Assembly: GCA_020161535.1 (NCBI GenBank)
Contig: JAIUNW010000001.1
Span: forward strand, 434,001-498,000
Source: Bacteroidota bacterium
GTDB taxonomy: Bacteria; Bacteroidota; Bacteroidia; Chitinophagales; Chitinophagaceae
Reading direction: 5' to 3'
Length of the DNA: 64,000 nt
This document shows positions 50,552-59,332 of this stretch, in pieces. The notes below the pieces were generated by a model. It was not told the origin of the DNA and made no database searches. It saw only the letters and a program-made list of their open reading frames with translations. Position numbers and translations under genes: made by a program. Position 1 is the first letter of the stretch. The number at the start of each line of letters is the position of its first letter.

Positions 50552-50761
50552 CTATCGGTCGGGTTGGTATTCCAAAATGTCGGCCGGTTGACAATCAAGT
50601 GCTTTGCAAATGGCTTCAAGTGTACTAAAGCGGATCGCTTTCGCTTTTCCGGTTTTTAGTATCGACAAATTGGACAAAGTGATATCCACTTTTTCAGACA
50701 ACTCATTAAGCGACATTTTCCGCCTGGCCATCATTACGTCGAGATTTACAATAATTGGCAT
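50552..50761 (-). CDS. HTH transcriptional regulator (Cro/CI-like)
   Basis: A 69-residue protein that is a single XRE/Cro-type helix-turn-helix (MSLNELSEKVDITLSNLSILKTGKAKAIRF), close to the HTH_26/YozG group. It follows the DUF2975 gene by 2 bp and probably represses that operon; inverted repeats in front of the DUF2975 gene are suitable sites. Pairing of a short HTH gene with DUF2975 is common in bacteria. Confidence 0.9.
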   Translation of the reverse strand: MPIIVNLDVMMARRKMSLNELSEKVDITLSNLSILKTGKAKAIRFSTLEAICKALDCQPADILEYQPDR

Positions 50762-50763
50762 GG

Positions 50764-51318
50764 CTAGATGGTTAAGTCGTTTTCTGCCTGCAACTCAATG
50801 CCGCGTTTAAAAATAAATCCGATCACCAATAGGGTAGCACCCATAAAAAACCAAACGTCGCTGCCTGCCAAACCCATTTCCTTCATGCCTGACATGGGTA
50901 TGCCCTTGCTGGTAAGCTGGCCGACATATTTACCCGCATATGAACAGAAGAAGCCGACCATGATCGTGAGCCAGGCGGTTAGAAAAAGAAAGCTGCCCAC
51001 TTCCCGCGTGAAAGGTTTGGCCATATTGAGTTTATTCTCCTGCAACAAGACGATGATCCGATAAAAAATGCTCGCTTTAATCACCGCCACGATACAGATC
51101 AGCAAACAGATCGCCATAAAATGTCCCTTATCGTATTGGTACAGCGAAAGCATCGGCAGTTTGTTCCAAAAAAAGCCATCGGCATTGGGTTTGACAAAGG
51201 ACCAGTAAATGCTGCTGACCAAAAAACCACCGGCATCGATGCACACGCCGATAAAGATGATCCAGCACAGCACCAGTAATACGCGCAGGATCTGTTGGGA
51301 ACTGATTTTTATGTCCAT
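50764..51318 (-). CDS. DUF2975 membrane protein
   Basis: A 184-residue protein with four transmembrane helices (VLLVLCWIIFIGVCIDAGG; FMAICLLICIVAVIKASIFY; GSFLFLTAWLTIMVGFFCSY; VWFFMGATLLVIGFIFKRG) of the DUF2975 family. It is cotranscribed with the HTH gene that follows. DUF2975/HTH pairs are thought to respond to growth state or membrane stress, but the signal is unknown. The start codon lies inside the left arm of an inverted repeat. Confidence 0.9.
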   Translation of the reverse strand: MDIKISSQQILRVLLVLCWIIFIGVCIDAGGFLVSSIYWSFVKPNADGFFWNKLPMLSLYQYDKGHFMAICLLICIVAVIKASIFYRIIVLLQENKLNMAKPFTREVGSFLFLTAWLTIMVGFFCSYAGKYVGQLTSKGIPMSGMKEMGLAGSDVWFFMGATLLVIGFIFKRGIELQAENDLTI

Positions 51319-51371
51319 TGTAATTATGTTTGAAAGTGCAAATTACAATCAATTATTGATAAACAATAATT
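51317..51371 (-). promoter_or_regulatory. Two nested inverted repeats in the DUF2975/HTH promoter
   Basis: Inverted repeat 1: ATTGTAATT at 51317-51325 and AATTACAAT at 51341-51349 (9-bp arms, 15-bp spacer), touching the start codon. Inverted repeat 2: AATTATTG at 51351-51358 and CAATAATT at 51364-51371 (8-bp arms, 5-bp spacer). Both are likely operator sites for the HTH protein of this operon or for another regulator. Confidence 0.55.
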
Positions 51372-51636
51372 ATTTATTTTTTTAAAGGCTTATTTTGTCG
51401 ATTTTCGACCAATTACCTCCTCATCTGTTGGTAGCATTGACTTGACTGGAATTTCGTCTTGACGTCGACCGCGGATGATTTGCAAAACGGACTGACACAA
51501 CCCTGCCCGACGGCTTCCACTTAGGCCGTTGATGGAAGCCTTGCGAGATGGTTCGCCAGCAAAATCGCTACGTGTAGATTTGATGGCAGATGAATGATGC
51601 CACTACAGATTTCTGACAATTCGCCGCTAAACAGTT
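51372..51636. other. Intergenic region without gene
   Basis: About 265 bp between the DUF2975 promoter and the end of the suf operon. No frame of interest. An 8-bp hairpin GGCTTCCA (51512-51519) with TGGAAGCC (51533-51540) has no T-run on either side and may be a transcript end of the suf operon on the minus strand. Confidence 0.4.
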
Positions 51637-51945
51637 TTACAGAAAGCCCAACTCCAGCTTGGCTTCTTCGCTCATCATGCTGCGGTTCCAGGGTGGGTCG
51701 AAAGTAAGGTGTACGTGTACATCAGAAACGCCTTCTACCGCTTCTACTTTGCGTTGTACTTCGGCGATGATTTCTCCGGCCACGGGGCAGGCGGGCGCAG
51801 TGAGCGTCATGACGATTTTGATGGAACCATTGTCACCCACCTTTACTTCATACACCAGCCCCAATTCCCAAATATTGACAGGAATTTCAGGATCGTGTAC
51901 CGTCTTCAGCACTTCTTCAATTTTATCGCGCAAGCTTGTTTCCAT
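51637..51945 (-). CDS. DUF59/MIP18-family Fe-S assembly protein (SufT-like)
   Basis: A 102-residue single-domain DUF59 protein. HDPEIPVNIWELGLVYEV (17-34) and MTLTAPACPVAGEII with C53 are family marks; the Cys is the conserved cluster/metal site. In Bacteroidota this gene often closes suf operons, and the related SufT assists Fe-S maturation. It lies 8 bp after sufE, on the same strand. Confidence 0.93.
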   Translation of the reverse strand: METSLRDKIEEVLKTVHDPEIPVNIWELGLVYEVKVGDNGSIKIVMTLTAPACPVAGEIIAEVQRKVEAVEGVSDVHVHLTFDPPWNRSMMSEEAKLELGFL

Positions 51946-51953
51946 CTAATGAA

Positions 51954-52379
51954 CTATTGTTTTTCTTTTGCCTGGTAAGCCAGTGCATAGGCCTTGATCT
52001 GTTTCAGCATCGACAACAAACCGTTTGAGCGGGTCAGGGATAAATGATTGCGCAAACCAATGGCATCAATAAAATAAATATCGGCTGCAGCAATGGCCGC
52101 CGGCGTTTGTCCCGACAGCACATCCACCACCATGCTCACCAAACCCTTGGTAATAACCGCATCACTATCGGCCGTGAAATATAATTTGCCATCCTTCCAA
52201 TCGGCGTGCAGCCATACCCGGCTTTGGCAACCCCTGATCAGCCGGTCGTCGGTTTTATACCTTGCATCAATCAGGGGCAGGTCCTTCCCCATTTGTATGA
52301 TGTGCTCGTATTTATCGGTCCATTCGTCAAAAAGGCTGAAAGTATCGATGAGTTCGTCCTGCTTTTCTTTAATGGTCAT
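51954..52379 (-). CDS. sufE: Sulfur acceptor protein SufE
   Basis: A 141-residue SufE that takes persulfide sulfur from SufS and passes it to the scaffold. The active Cys is C51 in RLIRGCQSRVWL; the fold phrase LLSMLKQIKAYA is near the C terminus. ATG 52379 is preferred over a GTG at 52388. It follows sufS by 21 bp and precedes the DUF59 gene by 8 bp. Confidence 0.95.
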   Translation of the reverse strand: MTIKEKQDELIDTFSLFDEWTDKYEHIIQMGKDLPLIDARYKTDDRLIRGCQSRVWLHADWKDGKLYFTADSDAVITKGLVSMVVDVLSGQTPAAIAAADIYFIDAIGLRNHLSLTRSNGLLSMLKQIKAYALAYQAKEKQ

Positions 52380-52400
52380 AACAACCACAAATGTCCGGAA

Positions 52401-53651
52401 TTAGGCCAACATCTTCGCTGCCTTTTCGATACCGGCTACCAACTGGTCTACTTCAGCCATGGTATTGTAAAACGCGAATGAAGCGCGTACCGTGCCGGGT
52501 ATCCCAAACAGGTCCATCAAGGGCTGGGTGCAGTGGTGACCGGTTCGCACGGCAATGCCCTGCTGGTCGAGCAGTTCACCCATATCGTAGGGATGAATAT
52601 CTTTTACCAGGAAAGAAATAGCGCCGGCGCGGTGGGCTGCTTCACCGATAAAACGGAGACCATCGATAGCAGCCAGCCGTTCGTATGCATACCCCACCAA
52701 CTGTTCTTCGGCCTGCGCGATATTTTCAATACCAATACCATTGATATAATCTACTGCTGCGCCCAGGGCGATGGCCCCGGAGATATCAGGCGTACCCGCT
52801 TCAAACTTAAAGGGCAGTTCGTTGAAAGTGGTTTTAGAGAAAGTGACCGTTTTGATCATATCGCCCCCCCCTTCAAAAGGCGGCATTTGGTTCAACCACT
52901 TTTCTTTTCCGTACAACACGCCGATGCCGGTGGGTCCGTACATTTTATGTGCAGAGAAAGCGAGAAAATCAATATCCAGCACCTGTACATTGATCGGCAT
53001 GTGCTGTACTGCTTGTGCGCCATCTACCAATACCGGAATGCCAAACGCATGTGCTTTCTGCACAATGGTCGAAATTGGGTTCACGGTTCCCAGGCTATTG
53101 GACACATAGGTGATGGCAACGATTTTAACCTTTGGCGTCAGCAGTTGGTCAAAGGCCTCCATATCAAGCTCACCTTTGTCGTTGATGGGCACTACTTTCA
53201 AGCTGGCGCCCTTCTCTTCACAAATCAATTGCCAGGGAACAATATTGGAATGGTGTTCCATGGCCGAGATCATCACTTCGTCGCCCGCTGTCAAAAAAGC
53301 CCGCCCGAAACTATTACTCACCAGGTTGATGGCATTGGTGGTACCCTTGGTGAATATCAGTTCATGGTCGTGGCTGGCATGTATATATGCGGCCAGTTTT
53401 TTGCGCGACAACTCATAGGCTTCTGTGGCCCGCTGGCTCAGGTAATGTACGCCGCGGTGCACATTGCTATTGTACTCGGTATAATATTTATCGAGACACG
53501 CTATAACCTCTATTGGTTTTTGGGTGGTGGCTGCATTGTCGAAATAAACCAGGGGCTTGCCGTGTACCCTGGTTTGCAGGATCGGAAAATCAAGGCGGAT
53601 TTTTTCAATATCCAGTGGGCTAAGGGCAGTATGCAGGTCAGACCCGGTCAT
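52401..53651 (-). CDS. sufS: Cysteine desulfurase SufS
   Basis: A 416-residue PLP-dependent cysteine desulfurase (class II). The PLP lysine is K236 in FSAHKMYGP; the catalytic Cys is C374 in RTGHHCTQPLM; HRGVHYLSQRA (65-75) and MEHHSNIVPWQ are other landmarks. It frees sulfur from cysteine for SufE. Its start overlaps the end of sufD by 14 bp, so translation may be coupled. Confidence 0.97.
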   Translation of the reverse strand: MTGSDLHTALSPLDIEKIRLDFPILQTRVHGKPLVYFDNAATTQKPIEVIACLDKYYTEYNSNVHRGVHYLSQRATEAYELSRKKLAAYIHASHDHELIFTKGTTNAINLVSNSFGRAFLTAGDEVMISAMEHHSNIVPWQLICEEKGASLKVVPINDKGELDMEAFDQLLTPKVKIVAITYVSNSLGTVNPISTIVQKAHAFGIPVLVDGAQAVQHMPINVQVLDIDFLAFSAHKMYGPTGIGVLYGKEKWLNQMPPFEGGGDMIKTVTFSKTTFNELPFKFEAGTPDISGAIALGAAVDYINGIGIENIAQAEEQLVGYAYERLAAIDGLRFIGEAAHRAGAISFLVKDIHPYDMGELLDQQGIAVRTGHHCTQPLMDLFGIPGTVRASFAFYNTMAEVDQLVAGIEKAAKMLA

Positions 53652-54930
53652 ACAAACTTTCCATTTTTTGGGTGATCAACGCCTCCACACAGTCGCGAAC
53701 AGCAGCGATTGGCATCTGCTGGGTAACATCGAAAGCAAAGGCTTTTACCAACATATTACGGGCCGAGTCTTCACCAATGCCGCGTGCTTTCAGGTAGAAC
53801 AACGCGTTTTCATCAAAGCTGCCCAGGGTTGAACCGTGGCTGCATTTTACATCGTCTGCAAAGATCTCCAACTGTGGTTTTGAATCGACCACGGCCTTAT
53901 CGCTCAGCAGCATGTTGTTGTTCTGCTGGAAAGCATTGGTTTTTTGTGCATCGAGTTGAACCATGATCTTACCATTGAACACCGCGCGAGCGCTATCGGC
54001 CAACACACCTTTGTACAACTCATTGCTGTAACAATGCGGATTGGCATGGTTTACCAGGGTATGGTTATCGACCAATTGGCTGCCACCAGCGAGGTACAAA
54101 CCAAAGAGATGCGATTCGGTATTAGATGCCTGCAAATCGAGGTGCAGGTTGTTCCGCACCAAAGAAGCGCCGGGCAGCGTATACGTATGGTTGTTATACA
54201 GGCTGTCGGCCTTCTGGCTAACCTGCGTAAAATTGACAAGATGAAAATTGGTTGGCGTTGCCTGAATATGATAGTGATCCAGTTGCGCATTTTCGGCGAC
54301 CACGCATTCGGTAACGCCATTCACAAATAAAGCGGCTTGTCCGTCGACCACATACCGTTCAATCACCGACAACTTACTGCTACGTTGCGCTATCAGCAAC
54401 AAGCGCGGCTGCGCGAAGAATGGCCAGGCAGCATTGTAATGATGGGTTATGAGCAGGGGTTTATCGATGCTGGCGTTTTTATCTACCTCTATCAACAAAC
54501 CATCGGTAAAGAGGGCTGTATTCAGTGCGGCAAAACCTTGCTGCGATAAATTGATGCTTTGCCCCAGGTATTGCTGCACAATAGGACTGTTTGCAGCCTC
54601 TTTCAAAGAATGAATGGATAGGCCTTTCGCAACCGGCAACTCTACCGGGATGCCGTTGTTAATGACCACCTCATACGCATCGAGGGCCGACAAATCGATG
54701 GCGCTGCCGCCGTTAGCGGGTGCAGCCGGTTGCAATTGATAGGCTTCTTTCAAATACGGCGTTACATTGGTAAAGCGCCACTCTTCGTTCTTGGTCGTAG
54801 GAAAGCCATTTGCGGTAAAAGAAGCAAAAGCGTTTGCGCGTAACCGGGAGAGCCAGGGTTCGGCTGTTGCCGTTTCTCTTTCGGCATACTGCGCCGACAA
54901 CTGATCGTATAATGTAGTCGTAATAATCAT
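53638..54930 (-). CDS. sufD: Fe-S cluster assembly protein SufD
   Basis: A 430-residue SufD, partner of SufB in the SufBCD scaffold. The N-terminal helical region holds FPTTKNEEWRFTNVTPYL (ANEEWRFT-like) and the rest is a right-handed beta-helix, ending with KCSHGSTLGSFDENALFYLKARGI (sequence within CSHGSTLG and FYLKARGI). ATG 54930 lies 1 bp after the sufC stop; the frame is open further to 54969 inside sufC. Confidence 0.95.
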   Translation of the reverse strand: MIITTTLYDQLSAQYAERETATAEPWLSRLRANAFASFTANGFPTTKNEEWRFTNVTPYLKEAYQLQPAAPANGGSAIDLSALDAYEVVINNGIPVELPVAKGLSIHSLKEAANSPIVQQYLGQSINLSQQGFAALNTALFTDGLLIEVDKNASIDKPLLITHHYNAAWPFFAQPRLLLIAQRSSKLSVIERYVVDGQAALFVNGVTECVVAENAQLDHYHIQATPTNFHLVNFTQVSQKADSLYNNHTYTLPGASLVRNNLHLDLQASNTESHLFGLYLAGGSQLVDNHTLVNHANPHCYSNELYKGVLADSARAVFNGKIMVQLDAQKTNAFQQNNNMLLSDKAVVDSKPQLEIFADDVKCSHGSTLGSFDENALFYLKARGIGEDSARNMLVKAFAFDVTQQMPIAAVRDCVEALITQKMESLYDRV

Positions 54931-54931
54931 G

Positions 54932-55690
54932 TTAGCTGTTAGAATATGCCGGTTCCTTGATCCAATCATAACCCCGTTCTTCTAATTCGAGGGCCAATTC
55001 TTTGGTGCCTGATTTTACTATGCGGCCGTTGTACAATACATGCACGAAATCGGGTACGATGTACTCGAGCAACCGTTGGTAGTGGGTGATCACGACAAAA
55101 GCATTTTTGTCGCTCCGTAATTTGTTCACGCCGTTTGACACGATACGCAATGCGTCGATATCAAGTCCCGAATCGGTTTCGTCGAGGATGGCCAGTTTCG
55201 GCTCCAGCATGGCCAATTGGAAAATCTCATTTCTTTTTTTCTCGCCGCCTGAAAAACCTTCGTTGAGTGATCGGTTCACCAGCTTGGCATCAAACTCCAC
55301 CAATTGCTGCTTCTCTTTGGTCATGCGCAAAAACTCTTTTGCATCCATCGGCGGTTCCTGGCGATACGCGCGGATTTCATTCAAAGCCGTACGCAGAAAA
55401 TTGATATTCGACACACCGGGGATTTCGATGGGGTATTGAAACGCCAGAAACAGGCCTTCGCGGGCCCTGTCTTCTACCGAAAGATCCAGCAGGTTCTTAC
55501 CGTCAAATATGACTTCGCCGCCCGTTACTTCATAGGTTTCGCGCCCCGCCAATACCGAAGCCAGTGAGCTCTTGCCCGAGCCATTGGGGCCCATGATGGC
55601 GTGCACTTCGCCGGCGTTCACCTCCAGGTTGATACCTTTGAGGATCTGCTTGCCGTCGATGCCCGCCTGTAAATTTTTGATACTTAACAT
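54932..55690 (-). CDS. sufC: Fe-S assembly ATPase SufC
   Basis: A 252-residue ABC-type ATPase. Walker A GPNGSGKS at 34-41, Q loop LAFQYPIEIPG (82-92), signature FSGGEKK at 146-152 and Walker B LAILDETDSGLD (167-178) are intact. It powers conformational change of SufBD. ATG 55690 is preferred to the upstream TTG at 55711. It starts 39 bp after the sufB stop. Confidence 0.97.
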   Translation of the reverse strand: MLSIKNLQAGIDGKQILKGINLEVNAGEVHAIMGPNGSGKSSLASVLAGRETYEVTGGEVIFDGKNLLDLSVEDRAREGLFLAFQYPIEIPGVSNINFLRTALNEIRAYRQEPPMDAKEFLRMTKEKQQLVEFDAKLVNRSLNEGFSGGEKKRNEIFQLAMLEPKLAILDETDSGLDIDALRIVSNGVNKLRSDKNAFVVITHYQRLLEYIVPDFVHVLYNGRIVKSGTKELALELEERGYDWIKEPAYSNS

Positions 55691-55729
55691 AGTCGTTTGT
55701 CGATATTTCAATTTGTGCAGGGTGCAGGC

Positions 55730-57181
55730 CTAGCCTACGCTTCCCTCCAGTGAGATAGATAAAAGTTTTTGTGCTTCCACTGCAAATTCCATGGGCAGTT
55801 GGTTCAATACTTCGCGGGCATAACCATTCACAATCAGTGCCACGGCTTTCTCGGTTTCAATGCCACGCTGGTTGAGGTAAAACAACTGGTCTTCACCAAT
55901 TTTGGACGTCGTAGCCTCGTGCTCGATCATGGCCGTATTGTTCTTCGATTCGATATACGGAAAAGTGTGTGCACCACAACGATCACCAATCAACAAAGAA
56001 TCACACTGCGTGAAATTGCGCGCATTCTCGGCTTTGCTGCCCACCTGTACCAATCCTCGGTAGGTGTTTTGTCCCTCGCCGGCTGAAATGCCTTTTGAAA
56101 TAATCCGGCTCCGGGTATTTTTTCCGATATGAAACATCTTGGTACCCGTATCTGCAACCTGCTTATTACGGGTTACCGCCACCGAATAAAATTCACCGCT
56201 GCTGTGGTCGCCTTGTAAGATGACACTGGGGTATTTCCAGGTAATGGCCGAGCCGGTTTCTACCTGCGTCCACGATATTTTTGCATGTGCGCCTTTGCAC
56301 ACGCCACGTTTGGTTACAAAATTATAAATGCCCCCCTTGCCGTCTTTATCGCCCGGATACCAGTTCTGCACGGTGCTGTATTTGATCTCAGCATGATCGA
56401 GTGCAATGAGTTCCACCACCGCCGCATGCAATTGGTTCTCGTCGCGCTTAGGCGCGGTACAACCTTCGAGATAGCTAACATAACTGCCTTCGTCGGCGAT
56501 GATCAGTGTGCGTTCAAACTGACCGGTGTTCTGGGTATTGATCCGGAAATAAGTCGACAGTTCCATTGGGCAGCGCACACCCTTGGGTATGTACACGAAG
56601 GAACCGTCTGAAAAAGCTGCTGCGTTGAGTGCAGCATATAAGTTATCGGAATAAGGCACCACCGAACCGAGGTATTTCTGCACCAGTTCAGGGTGTTCTT
56701 TAACTGCTTCACTGATTGAGCAAAATATTACACCATGTTCTTTCAGTGTTTCTTTAAAAGTAGTGGCTACGGAAACACTGTCGAAAACCGCATCAACGGC
56801 TACACCCGATAATAGTTTCTGTTCCGACAAAGGGATACCCAGTTTCTCAAAGGTTTCCAGCAGGGCTGGATCCACTTCATCCAAACTCTTGTATTTGGCA
56901 CCTGACTTGGGGGCGGCATAATAAGAGATTGCTTGAAAATCGACCTTGGGCAATTCGAAATTCTGCCAGGTGGGCTCGGGCTGTTTCAAAAAGGAATGAT
57001 AGGCTTTCATCCGCCAGTCGCGCAACCATTGTGGCTCCTCTTTTTTGGCGGAGATAAAATGAATAGTGTCTTCGTTCAGGCCTTTCGGTGCCACTTCCAT
57101 TTCAATATCCGTCACAAACCCAAACTCATATTCTTTGTCAATATAATCGTCGAGTATGTCGTTGCTCTTATTGTTCTCCAT
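55730..57181 (-). CDS. sufB: Fe-S cluster assembly protein SufB
   Basis: A 483-residue SufB scaffold. Landmarks are [20 protein letters not shown] (near 45), [40 protein letters not shown] type phrase (here [18 protein letters not shown], with the conserved Cys), [24 protein letters not shown] segment and [20 protein letters not shown] (Glu, His). The ATG at 57181 begins the conserved N terminus; the frame reaches 57232 inside sufR. First enzyme gene of the operon, 11 bp after sufR. Confidence 0.96.
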   Translation of the reverse strand: MENNKSNDILDDYIDKEYEFGFVTDIEMEVAPKGLNEDTIHFISAKKEEPQWLRDWRMKAYHSFLKQPEPTWQNFELPKVDFQAISYYAAPKSGAKYKSLDEVDPALLETFEKLGIPLSEQKLLSGVAVDAVFDSVSVATTFKETLKEHGVIFCSISEAVKEHPELVQKYLGSVVPYSDNLYAALNAAAFSDGSFVYIPKGVRCPMELSTYFRINTQNTGQFERTLIIADEGSYVSYLEGCTAPKRDENQLHAAVVELIALDHAEIKYSTVQNWYPGDKDGKGGIYNFVTKRGVCKGAHAKISWTQVETGSAITWKYPSVILQGDHSSGEFYSVAVTRNKQVADTGTKMFHIGKNTRSRIISKGISAGEGQNTYRGLVQVGSKAENARNFTQCDSLLIGDRCGAHTFPYIESKNNTAMIEHEATTSKIGEDQLFYLNQRGIETEKAVALIVNGYAREVLNQLPMEFAVEAQKLLSISLEGSVG

Positions 57182-57192
57182 GATGTTTCTTT

Positions 57193-57828
57193 TTAGGGTT
57201 GTGTGGCCCCGGCTTTGATCCGGTACACACAATGCGGATCGCCCGACAAAAGGTGTTGCTCACGCTCCACCTGGAATTGCTCGCCGATCAACGCTTTAAA
57301 ATTTTCCAGTTCTGCCTTGCAAAAGCCTTTGCATTCGGTGGCGGCGGCACAAATGGGACAATGGTTTTCAACCAGCACATAATCCCCCGCCTCTTCTTTC
57401 CATTCTGCCATATAACCTTCTTCAGACCTGATCTTCACAATGGTTTGCAGCTTCTCTTCCAACGTACTGGTATCGCGCAACCTGTTCACATATCGCTCAA
57501 ACCTTTTTTTCTCCCGTTCATTGATCAACTGATCGATCGCTTCGGCGCCCATTAATTTTTTCACCGCCTGCAGCAGATCGACAGATAACTTCGCATGGGC
57601 ATCGGGCAGTCGCGACAGCCCACTGGCCGTTAGCGTATAATACGTTACGGGCCGGCCTACCCCCATATTTTTTACTTCCCGCTGTACTTGTCCGGCTTCA
57701 GACAGCTTCAACAGTTTCAACCGGGCGCCTTCTTTGGTTATTCCCAACGCCGATGCCAATTGCGCAGCCGTTGTTTCCGTTTTCGACTGCACAAACCGCA
57801 AAATATCGTCTGCACGCACGCCTTTCAT
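57193..57828 (-). CDS. sufR: SufR-like Fe-S-sensing repressor of the suf operon
   Basis: A 211-residue regulator. The N-terminal winged helix ([50 protein letters not shown]; residues 5-66) binds DNA. The C-terminal half carries a cysteine cluster: C157, C160, C166 and C170 in [16 protein letters not shown], plus C200 in SGDPHC. This is the pattern of SufR, which holds an Fe-S cluster and represses suf genes when clusters are plentiful. It is the first gene of the operon and faces a palindrome in its own leader (57833-57845). The start ATG lies 4 bp from that palindrome. Confidence 0.92.
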   Translation of the reverse strand: MKGVRADDILRFVQSKTETTAAQLASALGITKEGARLKLLKLSEAGQVQREVKNMGVGRPVTYYTLTASGLSRLPDAHAKLSVDLLQAVKKLMGAEAIDQLINEREKKRFERYVNRLRDTSTLEEKLQTIVKIRSEEGYMAEWKEEAGDYVLVENHCPICAAATECKGFCKAELENFKALIGEQFQVEREQHLLSGDPHCVYRIKAGATQP

Positions 57829-57832
57829 TTAA

Positions 57833-57845
57833 CAACAATATGTTG
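57833..57845 (-). promoter_or_regulatory. SufR-type operator (CAAC-N5-GTTG)
   Basis: CAACAATATGTTG is a near-perfect palindrome: CAAC and GTTG with a 5-bp spacer. Cyanobacterial SufR binds CAAC-N6-GTTG; the half-sites match and the spacer is one base shorter. It lies between the predicted transcription start (about 57853) and the sufR ATG at 57828, so bound repressor would block elongation or initiation. Confidence 0.65.
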
Positions 57846-57859
57846 GATAATCCGAGCCG

Positions 57860-57867
57860 CAAATATA
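57860..57867 (-). promoter_or_regulatory. -7 element of the suf promoter
   Basis: TATATTTG on the minus strand matches the Bacteroidota -7 consensus exactly. No TTTG partner is seen at 19-22 bp, which fits a regulated promoter. Start predicted near 57853. Confidence 0.6.
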
Positions 57868-58175
57868 GCGAAATCGGGGGTGGAAACCGAGCGCAAATAC
57901 GTTCCACTGGCGAAATTTGGCCAAAAAAACAGTTGGTTCGGCAAAATCTACGGGCTTTGTCTAAGCGCTACCTGTCAACCCGCCTGGGGAACCACGATGG
58001 AAGCGATTTTCCGGCCACCTTATACCCGAAATAGTCGACTATTGATTGGGCATTTCAGGCAACGGTGCTGCTGCTGAATAAATTACGCAGGCGATTTTTT
58101 CTTATTTTGCAATATAGGAATGCCATACTGCCAGGCTCGGTGTCAGGCGGATGCTGTAAACGATTGTAATCAACG
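57868..58175. other. Divergent intergenic region between sufR and GH130
   Basis: About 310 bp upstream of the suf promoter, without a convincing gene. A TATTTTG box at 58103-58109 faces the GH130 gene, 66 bp before its ATG, and is a weak promoter candidate. Confidence 0.4.
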
Positions 58176-59312
58176 ATGATGACCAGAATAAAAATGCTGT
58201 TGGGCTGTTTTTGGTTGGCCTTTACGGCAACCATCGCACTGGGCCAGGAAAAACCCTGGATGATCGGCCCATTTGTTAAACAAGACAATGCCAATCCCTG
58301 CCTGAAGCCGCAAAAAACTTCTTTTCGTGATCCGGTATTGGGTCGATCTGTTGAATGGGAAGCACAGGATGTGTACAACCCTGCCGCCCTGGTGAAAGCC
58401 GGCAAAATCATCTTGCTCTACCGGGCAGAAGACACGGTGAAACAATATGCCGGCACCTCCCGCATTGGCATTGCCACCAGTAACGATGGGCTTGTTTTCA
58501 AGACCTTCCCCCAACCGGTACTGTACCCGGCCAATGATGCCATGCTTGTTTATGAAACCGGTGGTGGTGTGGAAGATCCGCGCGTGGTGCAAGACGACAA
58601 CGGCAAGTACTATATGACTTATACAGCGTATGACGGTACCACAGCCCGCTTATTTATTGCCAGTTCGAACGACCTGAAACACTGGACAAAACATGGCTCC
58701 GTGTTTGCAAAAGCAGAGAATGGAAAATATATCAATTACTGGTCTAAATCTGGGTCCATTGTTTCGGAGATAAAAAACGGTACCATGGTGGCCCGAAAAA
58801 TAAATGGGCTCTATTGGATGTATTGGGGCGAATCGAATATATATGCAGCTACTTCCAAAAACCTGATCGATTGGGTGCCCTTGCCCGAAACCGATCCTGC
58901 CAAAAAACAATACGACTCAGCCCGGCACTACGAAGCATTTAAAATTGTGTTTGGCCCACGGCGCGGAAAATTTGACAGCCAATTGGTTGAACCCGGGCCG
59001 CCTGCCATCCTTACCGAACACGGCATTGTTTTCTTGTACAATAGTCGAAATAGTCCCGAGAACGGCGACAAATCATTACCCGCCGGCACGTACGCCGCGG
59101 GTCAAATCCTGCTCGACAAAAACGATCCGCTGAAAGTGATCGATCGCTGCGACAATTATTTTATCAAACCAGAAAAACCCTACGAGCTAGCAGGACAAGT
59201 CAATCATGTTTGCTTTGTAGAAGGATTGGTGCAATTCAATAACAAATGGTTCCTGTATTATGGAACGGCCGATTCAAAAATCGCCGTAGCCACCAGTGAG
59301 ATCAAACCCTGA
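58176..59312 (+). CDS. Glycoside hydrolase family 130 enzyme, exported
   Basis: A 378-residue five-bladed propeller of the GH130 family with signal peptide (LLGCFWLAFTATIALGQ, residues 8-24). Marks: VYNPAALVKAGKIILLYRAE (67-85 region), GGGVEDPRVVQ at 129-139 with D134 as the catalytic Asp, and later PGPPAILTEHGIVFLYN and CFVEGLVQFNN. GH130 contains mannoside phosphorylases and beta-1,2-mannosidases; an exported enzyme points to the hydrolase type. The stop lies inside a hairpin shared with the convergent TlpA-like gene. Confidence 0.9.
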   Translation: MMTRIKMLLGCFWLAFTATIALGQEKPWMIGPFVKQDNANPCLKPQKTSFRDPVLGRSVEWEAQDVYNPAALVKAGKIILLYRAEDTVKQYAGTSRIGIATSNDGLVFKTFPQPVLYPANDAMLVYETGGGVEDPRVVQDDNGKYYMTYTAYDGTTARLFIASSNDLKHWTKHGSVFAKAENGKYINYWSKSGSIVSEIKNGTMVARKINGLYWMYWGESNIYAATSKNLIDWVPLPETDPAKKQYDSARHYEAFKIVFGPRRGKFDSQLVEPGPPAILTEHGIVFLYNSRNSPENGDKSLPAGTYAAGQILLDKNDPLKVIDRCDNYFIKPEKPYELAGQVNHVCFVEGLVQFNNKWFLYYGTADSKIAVATSEIKP

Positions 59313-59332
59313 TTTTTTGATCAGGGTGTTTT
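59305..59332. terminator. Hairpin holding the stop codons of two convergent genes
   Basis: ACCCTGAT (59306-59313) pairs with ATCAGGGT (59320-59327) around a six-base loop. It contains the TGA of the GH130 gene and the TGA of the convergent gene on the other strand, and is followed by GTTTT on the plus strand. It may terminate the GH130 transcript. Confidence 0.5.

Noticed and set aside
52533..53675. 380-codon plus-strand frame opposite sufS
   Set aside because: Complement shadow of sufS; no start signal, no domain.
53638..54969. Longer start for SufD inside sufC
   Set aside because: The extra residues lie inside sufC, and ATG 54930 follows the sufC stop by one base.
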